Positions 8,587 through 17,217 are shown, counted from the first letter of the stretch. The stretch: DNA of 64,000 nucleotides from Crocinitomicaceae bacterium (GCA_018402525.1 JAGYIR010000012.1:1-64000), one strand, 5' to 3'. Notes: generated from the sequence alone by a model not told the origin. Numbers and translations: made by a program.

Positions 8587-9354
8587 TCAATTTTTATAAT
8601 CCAATTTCATCATTCGCTCTCGTGTTCCATCGCTATATATGAAAATAAGTGGAACATTTGGTTTGAATTCTGTTTTACGTCCCATTAAATCAATGATAGC
8701 AACTAATTGTTTGGATTCTGTTGAAAGTTCGTCAATTGATGTCGTTCCAGAACAGTCCAGACTAAAAGTTACACCTGGGTCAATGCTCCAGTTAGCTGTG
8801 CTATACACTGGATCATCAACTTGGACACACTGTAAATTTGGTGTAGAAGTTGCAGAAAATGTCATATTTGTATTATTGCCATTGGCAACATTAAGTGAAG
8901 TCAAAGGATTCAATGAGCATGAGACAAAGTTCATATTTATCTGTGCGCTAACATCTAATGATATTAATTCATTAGCATTAATATTTAGGTATTCAATATT
9001 TGTATTGGTGCCAAAATCTACATTATTGATAAGGTTTCCATAAGCGATTACAGATGTCAGTTGAAGATTATTGGACAAGTCGAGATTTGTTATTTGATTC
9101 ACGGCGCAATTTAATTCAGTAATTTGAGTAAATTCCTCTATTCCTGTCAAATCAGCAATTGTAAATTGATTAACTAATTGCAATAGTCCGGTATATGAAT
9201 TAGCTTCTGATACTTGAATCTCCGTATCTTGATTGGTGTTCACGGAGCTGTTGACTAGCGCTGCTTTAAAGGTAGGGTCTGGAATATTTACAATTTGAGC
9301 GCTGGATCCAAAAGCGCATATAATTGATGCTAAACAAAGTATTGATTTTTTCAT
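8587..9354 (-). CDS. Secreted leucine-rich-repeat protein with T9SS tail
   Basis: The protein has 255 residues. A signal peptide (MKKSILCLASIICAFGSSAQ) is followed by VNIPDPTFKAALVN, an opening common in T9SS/internalin-like LRR proteins. Short leucine-rich repeats follow (LTGIEEFTQITELNCAVNQI, LDLSNNLQLTSV, LDVSAQINMNFVSC). The C-terminus (DLMGRKTEFKPNVPLIFIY, ERMMKLDY) is the shorter, Gly-Arg-Lys type of T9SS sorting tail. It is expected at the cell surface, where it may bind protein or carbohydrate partners. It follows half of an attC-like site and is probably a cassette gene. Confidence 0.75.
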   Translation of the reverse strand: MKKSILCLASIICAFGSSAQIVNIPDPTFKAALVNSSVNTNQDTEIQVSEANSYTGLLQLVNQFTIADLTGIEEFTQITELNCAVNQITNLDLSNNLQLTSVIAYGNLINNVDFGTNTNIEYLNINANELISLDVSAQINMNFVSCSLNPLTSLNVANGNNTNMTFSATSTPNLQCVQVDDPVYSTANWSIDPGVTFSLDCSGTTSIDELSTESKQLVAIIDLMGRKTEFKPNVPLIFIYSDGTRERMMKLDYKN

Positions 9355-9399
9355 GTGCTAATTTTATTTGATTCAAATGTACCTTTCTAATATTAATTG

Positions 9400-10518
9400 T
9401 CAAAATTGCAGACTTGCGTAAAACGCAAGTGGTTTACATAATTGCTTATACACATTGTTGGGCACAGTTGTATTAATTATTTTTTCAGTTAAAAGCGTTG
9501 AGGATACGACAGCACCTTCCATATAGCCAGAATATATAGGAGCGACTTCTGCTGATGAGATTAATAATTTGTCATTAAAATAACTTTTTTGAAATATTGG
9601 ATTACCATTATTCTGATGAGGAAACAAAGGGATTTGATTTTCAAAAAATGTATTATTTTCTAAACTCCATATCTGTTCATTATAATCTGTGTAACAATTA
9701 ATACTATTTCCAAAAACACTATTTAATTGTTCTAAAATTATTTTTTTACGTTCCTCAACTGTTAACCTTTTAATACCGGAATTTACAAAACCACATAAAG
9801 CATATTTGTTTTCCTCGTAGTTACAATGATCGTATAGCTCTGTTATTGGACCTGTATTGCTAAATAAAGTGCCAGATTGCTTCTGTTGTCTCCAAAATGG
9901 TTGATTGAAAGTGATAGCAACCTTTATACTGTCTTCCATCCATGTGTGCGTTTTTGTCGCGATATCTTTAAGTTCATTTGGTAATGATGGCGAAAAGTCA
10001 ATGGTATTGCTCCATAATTTGGGCGGGATTGCCAGGATTATTTTAGAACCTTCAAATGATTTATCTTTGGTGTAAACAGTTACGTTGTTTTCTGAAAAAT
10101 CAATGCCCTTAACATGTTCATTTAATGCTATAAGATCATTTCCAACTGCTTTTGCCAAAGCATGAATTATGGAAGATGTTCCTCCAGCTATTCTATAACT
10201 TGGTGGTTGGCTGGGAATAGGTATGGCGCTTGCTGGAGAAGTAGAGAAGGGTTGAAAAAAAGAAGTACCTTCCATATATTGCACGAAATAAGGAATACTG
10301 AGTTCATGTAACAATTGTTTTAAGTGAGTATGTTGGTCTCCAAACCAAGTGGCACCCATTTCTACCGGAGTATCGTTAGCACTCAACAGTGTATGAATGC
10401 GACCTCCAATTCTATGTCGAGATTCAATAATTTTAAAAGGAATTCTTGCTAACTTTAAGCGGTAACCAAGAAGTAAGCCGGATAGTCCTGCCCCAATAAT
10501 AAGTACATTTGAGTGCAT
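9400..10518 (-). CDS. Flavin amine oxidase-family protein
   Basis: The protein is 372 residues. Its N-terminus carries the FAD dinucleotide-binding motif (VLIIGAGLSGLLLGYRL, then IESRHRIGGRIHT), as in monoamine oxidase-like enzymes. Later blocks AGGTSSIIHALAKAVG and IILAIPPKLW fit the family, and the C-terminal SSAEVAPIYSGYMEGAV is the FAD-contacting region. The last 20 or so residues are encoded by what looks like half of an attC-like site (9412-9463), so the natural C-terminus may have been shorter. The substrate is unknown. It is last in a minus-strand row with OsmC, DJ-1, SDR and AraC genes, which suggests a small-molecule or redox-stress role. Confidence 0.8.
   Translation of the reverse strand: MHSNVLIIGAGLSGLLLGYRLKLARIPFKIIESRHRIGGRIHTLLSANDTPVEMGATWFGDQHTHLKQLLHELSIPYFVQYMEGTSFFQPFSTSPASAIPIPSQPPSYRIAGGTSSIIHALAKAVGNDLIALNEHVKGIDFSENNVTVYTKDKSFEGSKIILAIPPKLWSNTIDFSPSLPNELKDIATKTHTWMEDSIKVAITFNQPFWRQQKQSGTLFSNTGPITELYDHCNYEENKYALCGFVNSGIKRLTVEERKKIILEQLNSVFGNSINCYTDYNEQIWSLENNTFFENQIPLFPHQNNGNPIFQKSYFNDKLLISSAEVAPIYSGYMEGAVVSSTLLTEKIINTTVPNNVYKQLCKPLAFYASLQF
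9412..9463. repeat. Truncated attC-like site inside the 3' end of a gene
   Basis: The right-hand part TTGCTTATACACATT is followed by a box GTTGGGC (9457-9463). Left of it is a perfect hairpin ACTTGCGT/ACGCAAGT with an AAA loop (9412-9430). A left arm matching TTGCTTATACACATT is absent. The amine oxidase frame reads through it. Confidence 0.45.
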
Positions 10519-10585
10519 ACTGAAAGTGTATTTAATTGTAAAAAAGGGAACTAAGCCATAACAACTAAGTTCCCAGATTTATTAT

Positions 10586-11116
10586 TCAGCTTTTGAGCTT
10601 CATATTAACCTTATCTGTAATGGTTCTATAATTAGGTGAAAACTGACGTACATTGGTAATGATTTCATTATACTGTTCTTGAGTTCCATTGCCATCAACT
10701 TCATAAGAAAATTCAATGGAGTCAAAACCAACAGGACTTTCAGCGTTTACATTTAAAAAACCTCTTAAGTCCAAAGTCCCCGTAATATGAAGCTTAACTT
10801 CTTTGAGCTTAATCCCTTTGCTTGAAGCTCCAGCTACAAAACCAACCATCATGCAACCTGCCAAGCCTCCTAATAAATAGTCTTGTGGTGTTGGTCTTGA
10901 GTTGTCGCCCAAAAGTTCATTAGGTTCACCAATCTCAAAACTAAAGTCCTTTTGTATTTCTTTGCTTCCCACTTTTTGATTTTGGGTGGTAACTTTTGTG
11001 TTCACACCTCCTTGCCATTGAGCAGTAATGCCATAGCTAGAATATGCTTCTTTTTCTTCTATTCCTATAAGGTCTGTATATTCTTGAAGACCTTCTAAAT
11101 TTATTCCGTTTAACAT
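10586..11116 (-). CDS. OsmC-family protein
   Basis: A 176-residue protein of the OsmC/Ohr fold. Family marks are RPTPQDYLLGGLAGCMMVGF (the helix with the first conserved Cys) and a C-terminal sheet (VGFDSIEFSYEVDG). In peroxidase members a second Cys lies in a Cys-Pro motif. Here that position reads QFSPNYRT, with Ser instead of Cys, so thiol peroxidase activity by the usual two-Cys route is doubtful. It may be a ligand-binding or carrier homologue. It lies between the DJ-1-like and amine oxidase genes on the same strand. A hairpin (GGGAACT...AGTTCCC) follows its stop. Confidence 0.8.
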   Translation of the reverse strand: MLNGINLEGLQEYTDLIGIEEKEAYSSYGITAQWQGGVNTKVTTQNQKVGSKEIQKDFSFEIGEPNELLGDNSRPTPQDYLLGGLAGCMMVGFVAGASSKGIKLKEVKLHITGTLDLRGFLNVNAESPVGFDSIEFSYEVDGNGTQEQYNEIITNVRQFSPNYRTITDKVNMKLKS

Positions 11117-11251
11117 TATTTGAAATTTTTAAAGTTTAATTTAGCATTACTCCAAACCTTGAAGGATCATTCAAATCAAAGAAATTTGTGTTGCTAAAAC
11201 TTAAATTAGAAATAAAGGTGAAGGTACTCCTTCGCCTTTATTTAAACAGGA

Positions 11252-12028
11252 TTATTTTTTCAATCTATCTCTTAAAGCTTCTGCTAATGGAGCTGCTGAC
11301 GCTGGACTTTGCCCTGTCATTAAAGGCCCATCAATCACAACATTTGGGGCCCAATTGGCTACACTTTTATAATTAGCCCCTCTTCTTTTTAATTCTTGTT
11401 CTAAAGAAAACAATAAGTGGCGATCCAATTCTATTTCTGCATCTTCCGCATCTTTGAATCCAGTGAGATTTAACCCTTTCACTAAGTACTCGCCATTTGT
11501 CAATTTCACATCTCTTAAAATTGCTGGAGCATGACATACCATTGCAATAGGGCGACCCGTTTCATAAAAATCGCGTATTAATTTTAACAGGAATTGATCA
11601 GACGCTAAATCAGTTAATAAACCATAACCCCCTGGCACAAAAACGGCATCGAAGGTGTTGTAATCAATATCTCTTAATTTCCGAGTTGTTCTTGCAGCAA
11701 ATAAAGCTACAGGATCTTGTAGAAACTTTTCAGTGTATTCTGTTGTGAAAGGGATTTTCATGCTTAATAAGTCTATAGGAGCCTCGCCGCCTTTGGGTGA
11801 TGCTAAAACAACCTCAAAACCTGCATTTGTTAGAATGTAATAAGGCGCTGCCAACTCTGTAAACCATGTTCCGGTTTGTTTGCCACTTAGCCCCATATCG
11901 TCATACGATGACATAACCAATAATACTCTTTTTTGTTTGTTAATTTGGTAAGAGGTGTTTTGCGCATTGATCGAAAAACCGAAAGTTACCAATAAAGCTA
12001 CTGCTGCTGTTTTTAATAAATTTTTCAT
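11252..12028 (-). CDS. Secreted DJ-1/PfpI-family protein
   Basis: A 258-residue protein with a signal peptide (MKNLLKTAAVALLVTFGFS, INAQ) and a DJ-1/PfpI domain. The nucleophile elbow is AMVCHAPAIL with Cys about 165 and His about 166. GGYGLLTDL and the early acidic SSYDDMG segment also match. Relatives are glyoxalase III/Hsp31-like enzymes, amidases or chaperones. A periplasmic location is inferred. Its upstream region carries a 13-bp tandem repeat that may affect expression. The neighbouring OsmC, SDR and AraC genes suggest response to reactive electrophiles. Confidence 0.8.
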   Translation of the reverse strand: MKNLLKTAAVALLVTFGFSINAQNTSYQINKQKRVLLVMSSYDDMGLSGKQTGTWFTELAAPYYILTNAGFEVVLASPKGGEAPIDLLSMKIPFTTEYTEKFLQDPVALFAARTTRKLRDIDYNTFDAVFVPGGYGLLTDLASDQFLLKLIRDFYETGRPIAMVCHAPAILRDVKLTNGEYLVKGLNLTGFKDAEDAEIELDRHLLFSLEQELKRRGANYKSVANWAPNVVIDGPLMTGQSPASAAPLAEALRDRLKK

Positions 12029-12041
12029 TTTGTTTAATTTT

Positions 12042-12103
12042 AATTGTTAATAATAATTGTTAATAATAATTGTTAATAATAATTGTTAATAATAATTGTT
12101 AAT
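12042..12103. repeat. Tandem repeat, 13-bp unit x 4.8
   Basis: The unit AATTGTTAATAAT is repeated four full times and part of a fifth with no visible change. It fills the gap between the SDR stop (12116) and the DJ-1 start (12028), just upstream of the DJ-1 start codon. Confidence 0.9.
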
Positions 12104-12115
12104 GTTTGTTACTAA

Positions 12116-12871
12116 TTAATTTCTACCTGCCATTACGCCACCGTCAATATCCCAAATTGCTCCAGTAACCCAAGAACTGTTATCTTTCAATAAGAAATGA
12201 ATAGTATTCGCAATATCTTCTGGTCTTCCTACTCTTCCAATTGGGTGAAAATCATTGAAACCTTGTAGCGTTTCTTCTATTTTGTCTTCTTCAATAAATG
12301 AACCATAAATTGGTGTAACTACAACTGCTGGAGAGACTGCATTAACTCTAATATTATATTCTGCCAATTCCATTGCCAAGTGTTGAGTTAAGGAGTGTAA
12401 ACCTGCTTTTGCCATTGAATAAGCAGAAGAAGGAGTAGCTTTTACCGCCTGTTTCCCCCACATAGACCCAATGTTTACAATAGATCCACCGCCATTTTCT
12501 TTCATTTGATTTGCGACAGCTTGCGTAATGAAGAAGAATGCTTTGTTAAAATTATGGTAAATATTATAATCTTCAGATGTATGCTCTAAAAATGGTTTAG
12601 GGCTAAAGTACCCTGCTGCATTGACCAAGTATTTTACATTTGGGGCAATGGTTTTTAGGTTGTTAATGAAATTTTGAATGGATTCAGAATCAAAGAGGTC
12701 TAAACCTACTGTTTTAACAGTACCGATTTTTGATAGCTCTTCTCCGGTAGTCTTTAAATTTTTGTCTGATCTACCAATAATGGTAACTTCAATACCGTCT
12801 TTTAATAATAATTCTGCAGTAGCTTTACCCATACCTGTGGTACCACCTACTATAATTGCTTGTTTGTTCAT
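12116..12871 (-). CDS. Short-chain dehydrogenase/reductase
   Basis: A 251-residue classical SDR. The cofactor motif TGMGKAT follows an N-terminal beta strand (AIIVGG). YLVNAAGYFSP is the NAG-type motif. The catalytic set is Ser in IVNIGSMWG, Tyr and Lys in YSMAKAG. The C-terminal VTGAIWDIDGGVMAG is typical. The residue after the first strand (GRSDKN) suggests NADP(H). The substrate is unknown. It lies 87 bases downstream of the AraC-type regulator on the same strand and is a likely target of it. Confidence 0.85.
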   Translation of the reverse strand: MNKQAIIVGGTTGMGKATAELLLKDGIEVTIIGRSDKNLKTTGEELSKIGTVKTVGLDLFDSESIQNFINNLKTIAPNVKYLVNAAGYFSPKPFLEHTSEDYNIYHNFNKAFFFITQAVANQMKENGGGSIVNIGSMWGKQAVKATPSSAYSMAKAGLHSLTQHLAMELAEYNIRVNAVSPAVVVTPIYGSFIEEDKIEETLQGFNDFHPIGRVGRPEDIANTIHFLLKDNSSWVTGAIWDIDGGVMAGRN

Positions 12872-12958
12872 AATATTTTTTTTTGATTATTAATTATGAA
12901 ACAAAAGTATGTGCGATAAGTGGCTATGGATGGCAATTTAGAGACTAAGAATGGTAAT

Positions 12959-13813
12959 CTAGAGTAACCTCTCTTGAAACTGCTTTGGTGTGACGCTTAC
13001 TTCTTTTTTGAAAAATTTAGTAAAGTAAGTAGGTTGGTCGAATCCTAAACTATAAGCAACCTCTTTTATAGAAATGTTTTGACTGGACAGCATTCGCTTT
13101 GCCTCCAAAATTTTTAGTTCCTTAATAAGGTTTGCAGGTGTTAATGAGGTATGCTGTTTTGTTAGCTTGGTTAAATGCTTTGAAGATATACCTAGACGAT
13201 CTGAGTAATCTTGAATCCCCAGGTTTTGGTCTACATTTTCAATGAGGAGTTGTTTGAATTTAACAACCTTTGAAAAGTCAGAATTTGTATCTACATTAAA
13301 CGAAACAGAGTTCTTTTTGATTCTCTCAATGTGGTAGAGAAGGCTTATGAATTGATGAATGGCTATTTGTTGGTAGTTTGTTTTTTCTTCTTCAAGTTCT
13401 TGAAGCAAATCACAAGTCATACTTTCAATAATCTTCGTATCTGTTTCTCCTAAAAAAATGTGAGGATCTCCGATTTCGTTAAAAATTGAAATGCTAAACC
13501 TTGAAAGTAATTCTAAGCTAAGGTTAGAGATGAAAGAATCATTGAAATGGAAGAGGTAACCTTCATTGTTAGAATCGGGACAGAAATAATGTACCTGATT
13601 TCGATTGATTAAAAACAATGTGTTTGCAGGGTGTTTCACCACTTCATAATCGATATAATGATTCCCACTGTTTTTAAACCATAGTATTTGAAAAAAACTG
13701 TGTCGATGTGGCTTTGAAGCTTTTTCTTTATTACGTTGAAAATAGGGTGTTAGTGCTTTTAACTCAAAATGGAGTTTTGTGAAATCATCTTTATGAAGGT
13801 CATATTTTTTCAT
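12959..13813 (-). CDS. AraC-family transcriptional regulator
   Basis: A 284-residue protein with an N-terminal cupin-like sensing domain (KPHRHSFFQILWF, a His-rich start) and a C-terminal AraC DNA-binding domain. The second helix-turn-helix shows the signature SIKEVAYSLGFDQPTYFTKFFKKEVSVTP, split here only by family-typical residues. It is the first gene of the five-gene minus-strand group (regulator, SDR, DJ-1, OsmC, amine oxidase), so it probably controls it. An attC-like site begins 15 bases upstream of its start. Confidence 0.85.
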   Translation of the reverse strand: MKKYDLHKDDFTKLHFELKALTPYFQRNKEKASKPHRHSFFQILWFKNSGNHYIDYEVVKHPANTLFLINRNQVHYFCPDSNNEGYLFHFNDSFISNLSLELLSRFSISIFNEIGDPHIFLGETDTKIIESMTCDLLQELEEEKTNYQQIAIHQFISLLYHIERIKKNSVSFNVDTNSDFSKVVKFKQLLIENVDQNLGIQDYSDRLGISSKHLTKLTKQHTSLTPANLIKELKILEAKRMLSSQNISIKEVAYSLGFDQPTYFTKFFKKEVSVTPKQFQERLL

Positions 13814-13827
13814 TATTATTTAATTGT

Positions 13828-13961
13828 GCCCAACGTTTCGCAAATAGGTGCAGGCAGGGTGTTTACCCACGAAAATTGCCACGAAGAACTGAACTTCAAA
13901 TATACCACTTTCCTGTCTAACGAAGCACAGAAACCCTGCTTGAGCTTATTTGCTGTTATAG
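13828..13961. repeat. attC-like site
   Basis: Left box GCCCAAC (13828-13834), spacer GTTTCG, left arm CAAATAGGTGCAGGCAGGG (13841-13859), right arm CCCTGCTTGAGCTTATTTG (13934-13952), spacer CT, right box GTTATAG (13955-13961). The arms pair with a small asymmetric bulge. Both arms and parts of the 74-base middle (GAAGAACTGAACTTCAAAT, CGAAGCAC) recur in the site at 24618. The stop codon of the DUF2779 gene lies within the right box. Confidence 0.8.
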
Positions 13962-15455
13962 CCAGGTTTTCTCTTTCAACATGCGCCACAGAACAACCAT
14001 TCCGTAGGTGTCTCGCTCGCAATATCGAAGTAAATACTGTCTGGTTTCTTCGGTATTTCCTGTAAATGTATCGTTTATCATGGCCAAAAAGGTTTCGCTG
14101 GCATCACCGCCATTGCCGATGGGTAAGTCATCGTAACCAAATTCGGGAGCTAAAGCAGGTAAAACCGACTTAATTGAAGCCGATTTACCCATTTCTGGCT
14201 TGTAATACCAGGCATTTCTAAATGGAATAAGCAAATCAACAAAGCGACTGCTTAGGTCGTTGACAAAATTTTCAAATTCAGGAAATAGCGGGATTAGGCT
14301 TTTCAATACTCCAATTTCAAATGTAGCGTTGTAAGCGACAATACTGCCGGTTGAGCCAATATCCTTTTGAAGTTGCTCCAAAAGTAAGCGTCTTGGATCT
14401 GTGGTAGAAGCGTCGCTATAATCAGCTGGATTTGCTAAAAATTCACGGTGTTCTAGCTCCCCGTTTGGTGAATTAAGAATATGTAAAGAATATTGAAAAG
14501 GAGTTTGTTGATAGGGGCTTGCACCATCAATAGGAGGCACACCCGGGAAAATGGTTTCAAAATCAAAGAAATATAAAGGAAATTGAAAAGTAGAGAGGAA
14601 CTCCTTGATAGCCGGTTTATCGATATAGCTTCGATTGAATTTTACTCCTTCAACTTGCAATTTTTGTCGGTGAGAGAGCGCTAAATCCACTGGAATTTCT
14701 TCGAGTAAGGTAATGCCACTTTCATACAACTCCCAATCTTTGCCTCTCGGACTGAACAATTCAAAGACTGATTGTTGTGGAATATGCATCCAACAATGAT
14801 GCATATAATCACATGCAAAAGGAGAATGACAGTGCTTGCCAATTTCTTTTGCTGGTTCATTTGCTGTGTCTAACAGTTCGTGTAAATAGGACAATTGCGC
14901 TGTTACCCACGCTTGTTTACTTTTTACTTGCGCTGTGATATCAGAAAGCGTAAATAATTCATTAGGATTTATTGCACCTTGTTTTACATAGGCATTGTTT
15001 ATGTGCAAAATGAAAAACTTATCGGGTACCACACCGCATTTATTCATTACCCAATATTGTAGAGATGCATCTGTGATGTGATAATCTTTGACCTCTGTGC
15101 TACTTTTTACTTCTATTGCCCAGCGTTCATTTTGTTGAGTGAGATGCAATATGTCTAAAGCAGCAAACACTTTGCTGTGCGAAAAAGCTGCTTCGTAGAT
15201 GGTTGCCATCCCTTCCTTAATCCAGTCTGTGGTTCTTCTAAGACCTAAGGACCAATCACCATTCATCTCAAATGTGGCATCTTTTCCATTAGGAAATGCT
15301 TTTTGTGCCAACTCACCCACCGTGTTCCCGCTTGAAAATAAACGTTCTTGCGCTGCACTCAAGGGTGGCTTTAGGTCTTTCCTGAAAATATCAAAGTAGA
15401 GCTTTTTCTCACATTGAACTCCGGATACAAAACGGGATTTGGATAATGTTGGCAT
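13956..15455 (-). CDS. DUF2779 protein: Cas4-like nuclease fused to DEDD exonuclease
   Basis: A 499-residue protein. The N-terminal half looks like a PD-(D/E)XK nuclease of Cas4/RecB type: Cys15 in SGVQCEKKLYFD, the catalytic strand WAIEVKSST, and a cysteine group CHSPFACDYMHHC that could hold an Fe-S cluster with Cys15. The C-terminal half is DUF2779, an RNase H-like 3'-5' exonuclease: YFFDFETI (DxE), IVAYNATFEIGVLKSL, and LLRYCERDTYGM (final Asp). It lies 13 bases downstream of the AbiE toxin gene and is likely co-transcribed. That pairing suggests a nucleic-acid-processing defence role, which is inference. The stop codon overlaps an attC-like right box. Confidence 0.75.
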   Translation of the reverse strand: MPTLSKSRFVSGVQCEKKLYFDIFRKDLKPPLSAAQERLFSSGNTVGELAQKAFPNGKDATFEMNGDWSLGLRRTTDWIKEGMATIYEAAFSHSKVFAALDILHLTQQNERWAIEVKSSTEVKDYHITDASLQYWVMNKCGVVPDKFFILHINNAYVKQGAINPNELFTLSDITAQVKSKQAWVTAQLSYLHELLDTANEPAKEIGKHCHSPFACDYMHHCWMHIPQQSVFELFSPRGKDWELYESGITLLEEIPVDLALSHRQKLQVEGVKFNRSYIDKPAIKEFLSTFQFPLYFFDFETIFPGVPPIDGASPYQQTPFQYSLHILNSPNGELEHREFLANPADYSDASTTDPRRLLLEQLQKDIGSTGSIVAYNATFEIGVLKSLIPLFPEFENFVNDLSSRFVDLLIPFRNAWYYKPEMGKSASIKSVLPALAPEFGYDDLPIGNGGDASETFLAMINDTFTGNTEETRQYLLRYCERDTYGMVVLWRMLKEKTWL

Positions 15456-15468
15456 AATATATTCGGCT

Positions 15469-16488
15469 TTAATGGAGAAAATGTATTTCGTTTATTCGTT
15501 TTTGTAAGTCAGTAAGTCGCTTTATGAGTTCGTCAAATGTTAAAGGATTGTCGTAAATCATGGTTTGTTTCATTGATTCGTAATCTTGTCGCCAATCTTT
15601 TAGGATTGTGTCAGGTGGAATGAAACTTATTTTATCAGGCGTATGGTTTGCGTAGTCAATGCCCGGAATGGGTGTAAATTTCTCCCTGTGTCTTACGATT
15701 GTGCTATAAAGTTCTTTGTCCTGAAAGGCAATTTTTGCGTATTCTGATTGGCTTAGTTTTTCGATGTCGTAAAGATGTCGACTTAATCTTTCAACTCTTA
15801 TTTTGTTTTGCGGTTTCTGAAATTCTTCGTGCAACAAAAATATCTTTTCAAGAAAAGTCCGTTCAGGATTTACAACAGGTATTGAAATTGGCTTATCTGC
15901 AAATGGCTTATCTGCAAAAACCTCCGAAATGATTGTTCCAAAACTTCTATGCGTAAATGGTTCTTTCAATGAACGACTGCCGACTTCCACTAAAACTGCA
16001 GGTTTTAAATAATTGTCATTTTTTATGAGCGTAGGATAGCGGATTTCAATAATTAACGGGTCTTGGTCGTGGTTTTCTACTTCGCGGTATTTCACTAAAA
16101 CATCTTCAAAACCCAATTCGGTAAATTTGTTTTTCAGTTCTTCCGTAAAAACTTCTGTGATGAACTGATATGATTTTCTTCTTAGCTTTTTGATAGCACC
16201 TTTGCTCAATTCGCCTGAAAATCCTAAAAACTTTCTATCCAAGGCCAAATCAATATCTTCCGAAAAACGTTGTATCAAATTCCAACCTTTACTCAATGAC
16301 GTGCCACCTTTAAAAATCAAAACATCTGCATAACTCATGGAGAAAATAATAGACAAAGTTTGCACTACCCACCAATCTTTTTCTATTGCTGTTAAGGGCA
16401 ATCCTTTTTGTGTTGCCGTTTCTTCAAAAACTTCTTGTCGGTTTTGTTCCGACAACTGAAACCAATATGATAAACTATTCCTTTCCAT
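15469..16488 (-). CDS. abiEii: AbiEii-type nucleotidyltransferase toxin
   Basis: A 339-residue protein of the AbiEii/DUF1814 family. The nucleotidyltransferase core is visible as LIFKGGTSLSKGW (about 58-69) and FSEDIDLALD (about 75-84), supplying the Gly-Ser motif and the paired acidic residues. Family members act as type IV toxins; related MenT toxins modify tRNA 3' ends. Its start overlaps the end of the antitoxin gene by 14 bases, as in many AbiE operons. The motifs look intact. Confidence 0.85.
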   Translation of the reverse strand: MERNSLSYWFQLSEQNRQEVFEETATQKGLPLTAIEKDWWVVQTLSIIFSMSYADVLIFKGGTSLSKGWNLIQRFSEDIDLALDRKFLGFSGELSKGAIKKLRRKSYQFITEVFTEELKNKFTELGFEDVLVKYREVENHDQDPLIIEIRYPTLIKNDNYLKPAVLVEVGSRSLKEPFTHRSFGTIISEVFADKPFADKPISIPVVNPERTFLEKIFLLHEEFQKPQNKIRVERLSRHLYDIEKLSQSEYAKIAFQDKELYSTIVRHREKFTPIPGIDYANHTPDKISFIPPDTILKDWRQDYESMKQTMIYDNPLTFDELIKRLTDLQKRINEIHFLH

Positions 16489-17095
16489 TGTCTAATTGTT
16501 TTAAAATCGGCAACATAATTTCTCTAATCCAAGCTGGCGCAAGACGAATATCGTGTTCCAGGCGTGTCGCTTTTTCTTTTTTCAAGAGTTCTTGGATGTG
16601 TTTTATTTCACTATCAAGAACTTTTTCTTTTCCGATTTCTTTTAATGCCTGTATTACCAAACCACTTATTTCACCCACGCTTGCGACATTTTTAGGACTT
16701 GCTTTTTTAAATAAAATACTGCGCTTCCCGATTTTTATTTTTCGTGCAGAACCGTCTGTAAGAAAAACAACATTCATTGGAACTTGTGTAGATAACCCCA
16801 AACGATTGAGCGCATACGCACCTGTGGGAACAATTCTCGCTTTATCTCTTTTTGCAATGGCAACAGCAACAGCTTCAAGGCTTGGGGTTAATTTTCCAAT
16901 CAAATCGCTTGTTGCAGGACAGTAATATATACCTTTGGTAAGGCGTTCCAATTCTCCTGATTTCACTAAACGCTCCAGTGCTTTGTTGACTGTTTTGGCA
17001 GTAGCTATTGTTATAAAATTTTCGACAAAAAAGAGCGAACCCCTCTTGGCTTTTTTTATTTTTCTAAGTATTTGTAATTCAATGCTTTTTGACAT
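16475..17095 (-). CDS. AbiEi-type antitoxin/transcription regulator (DUF6088)
   Basis: From the ATG at 17093-17095 the protein has 206 residues (MSKSIELQILRKI). An upstream TTG in frame would lie inside the operator and is unlikely to be used. The N-terminal winged helix (ALERLVKSGELERLTKGIYY) is typical of AbiEi-like antitoxins, followed by a domain with IVPTGAYALNRLGLSTQV and VVFLTDGSARKIKIG. Known relatives repress their own operon by binding inverted repeats, and a perfect inverted repeat sits 14 bases upstream. It neutralises the toxin encoded directly downstream. Confidence 0.85.
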   Translation of the reverse strand: MSKSIELQILRKIKKAKRGSLFFVENFITIATAKTVNKALERLVKSGELERLTKGIYYCPATSDLIGKLTPSLEAVAVAIAKRDKARIVPTGAYALNRLGLSTQVPMNVVFLTDGSARKIKIGKRSILFKKASPKNVASVGEISGLVIQALKEIGKEKVLDSEIKHIQELLKKEKATRLEHDIRLAPAWIREIMLPILKQLDNGKE

Positions 17096-17108
17096 TTTAA
17101 AGGTGTAT

Positions 17109-17143
17109 TTTTGTCGCAAATATAGTAAATATTTGCGACAAAA
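17109..17143. promoter_or_regulatory. Perfect palindromic operator of the AbiE operon
   Basis: TTTTGTCGCAAATAT (17109-17123), spacer AGTAA, then the exact complement ATATTTGCGACAAAA (17129-17143). It is 14 bases upstream of the antitoxin start. AbiEi antitoxins are known to autoregulate through inverted repeats, so this is the likely binding site. Confidence 0.75.
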
Positions 17144-17217
17144 TAAGGCTTAAAGTAGCTATTTTAAGAAAGTCACAGAAGCGAAGCGGAATGAAAAGCT
17201 CGAAAGCAACTTATCAA

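Noticed and set aside
12042-12103. CRISPR array
   Set aside because: The units are contiguous 13-mers without spacers. No CRISPR-like array or cas operon was seen anywhere; the Cas4-like domain is in a DUF2779 protein.
13816-14022. Open frames on both strands over 13769-14065
   Set aside because: They cover the attC-like site at 13828 and overlap the start of AraC and the end of DUF2779, both stronger genes.
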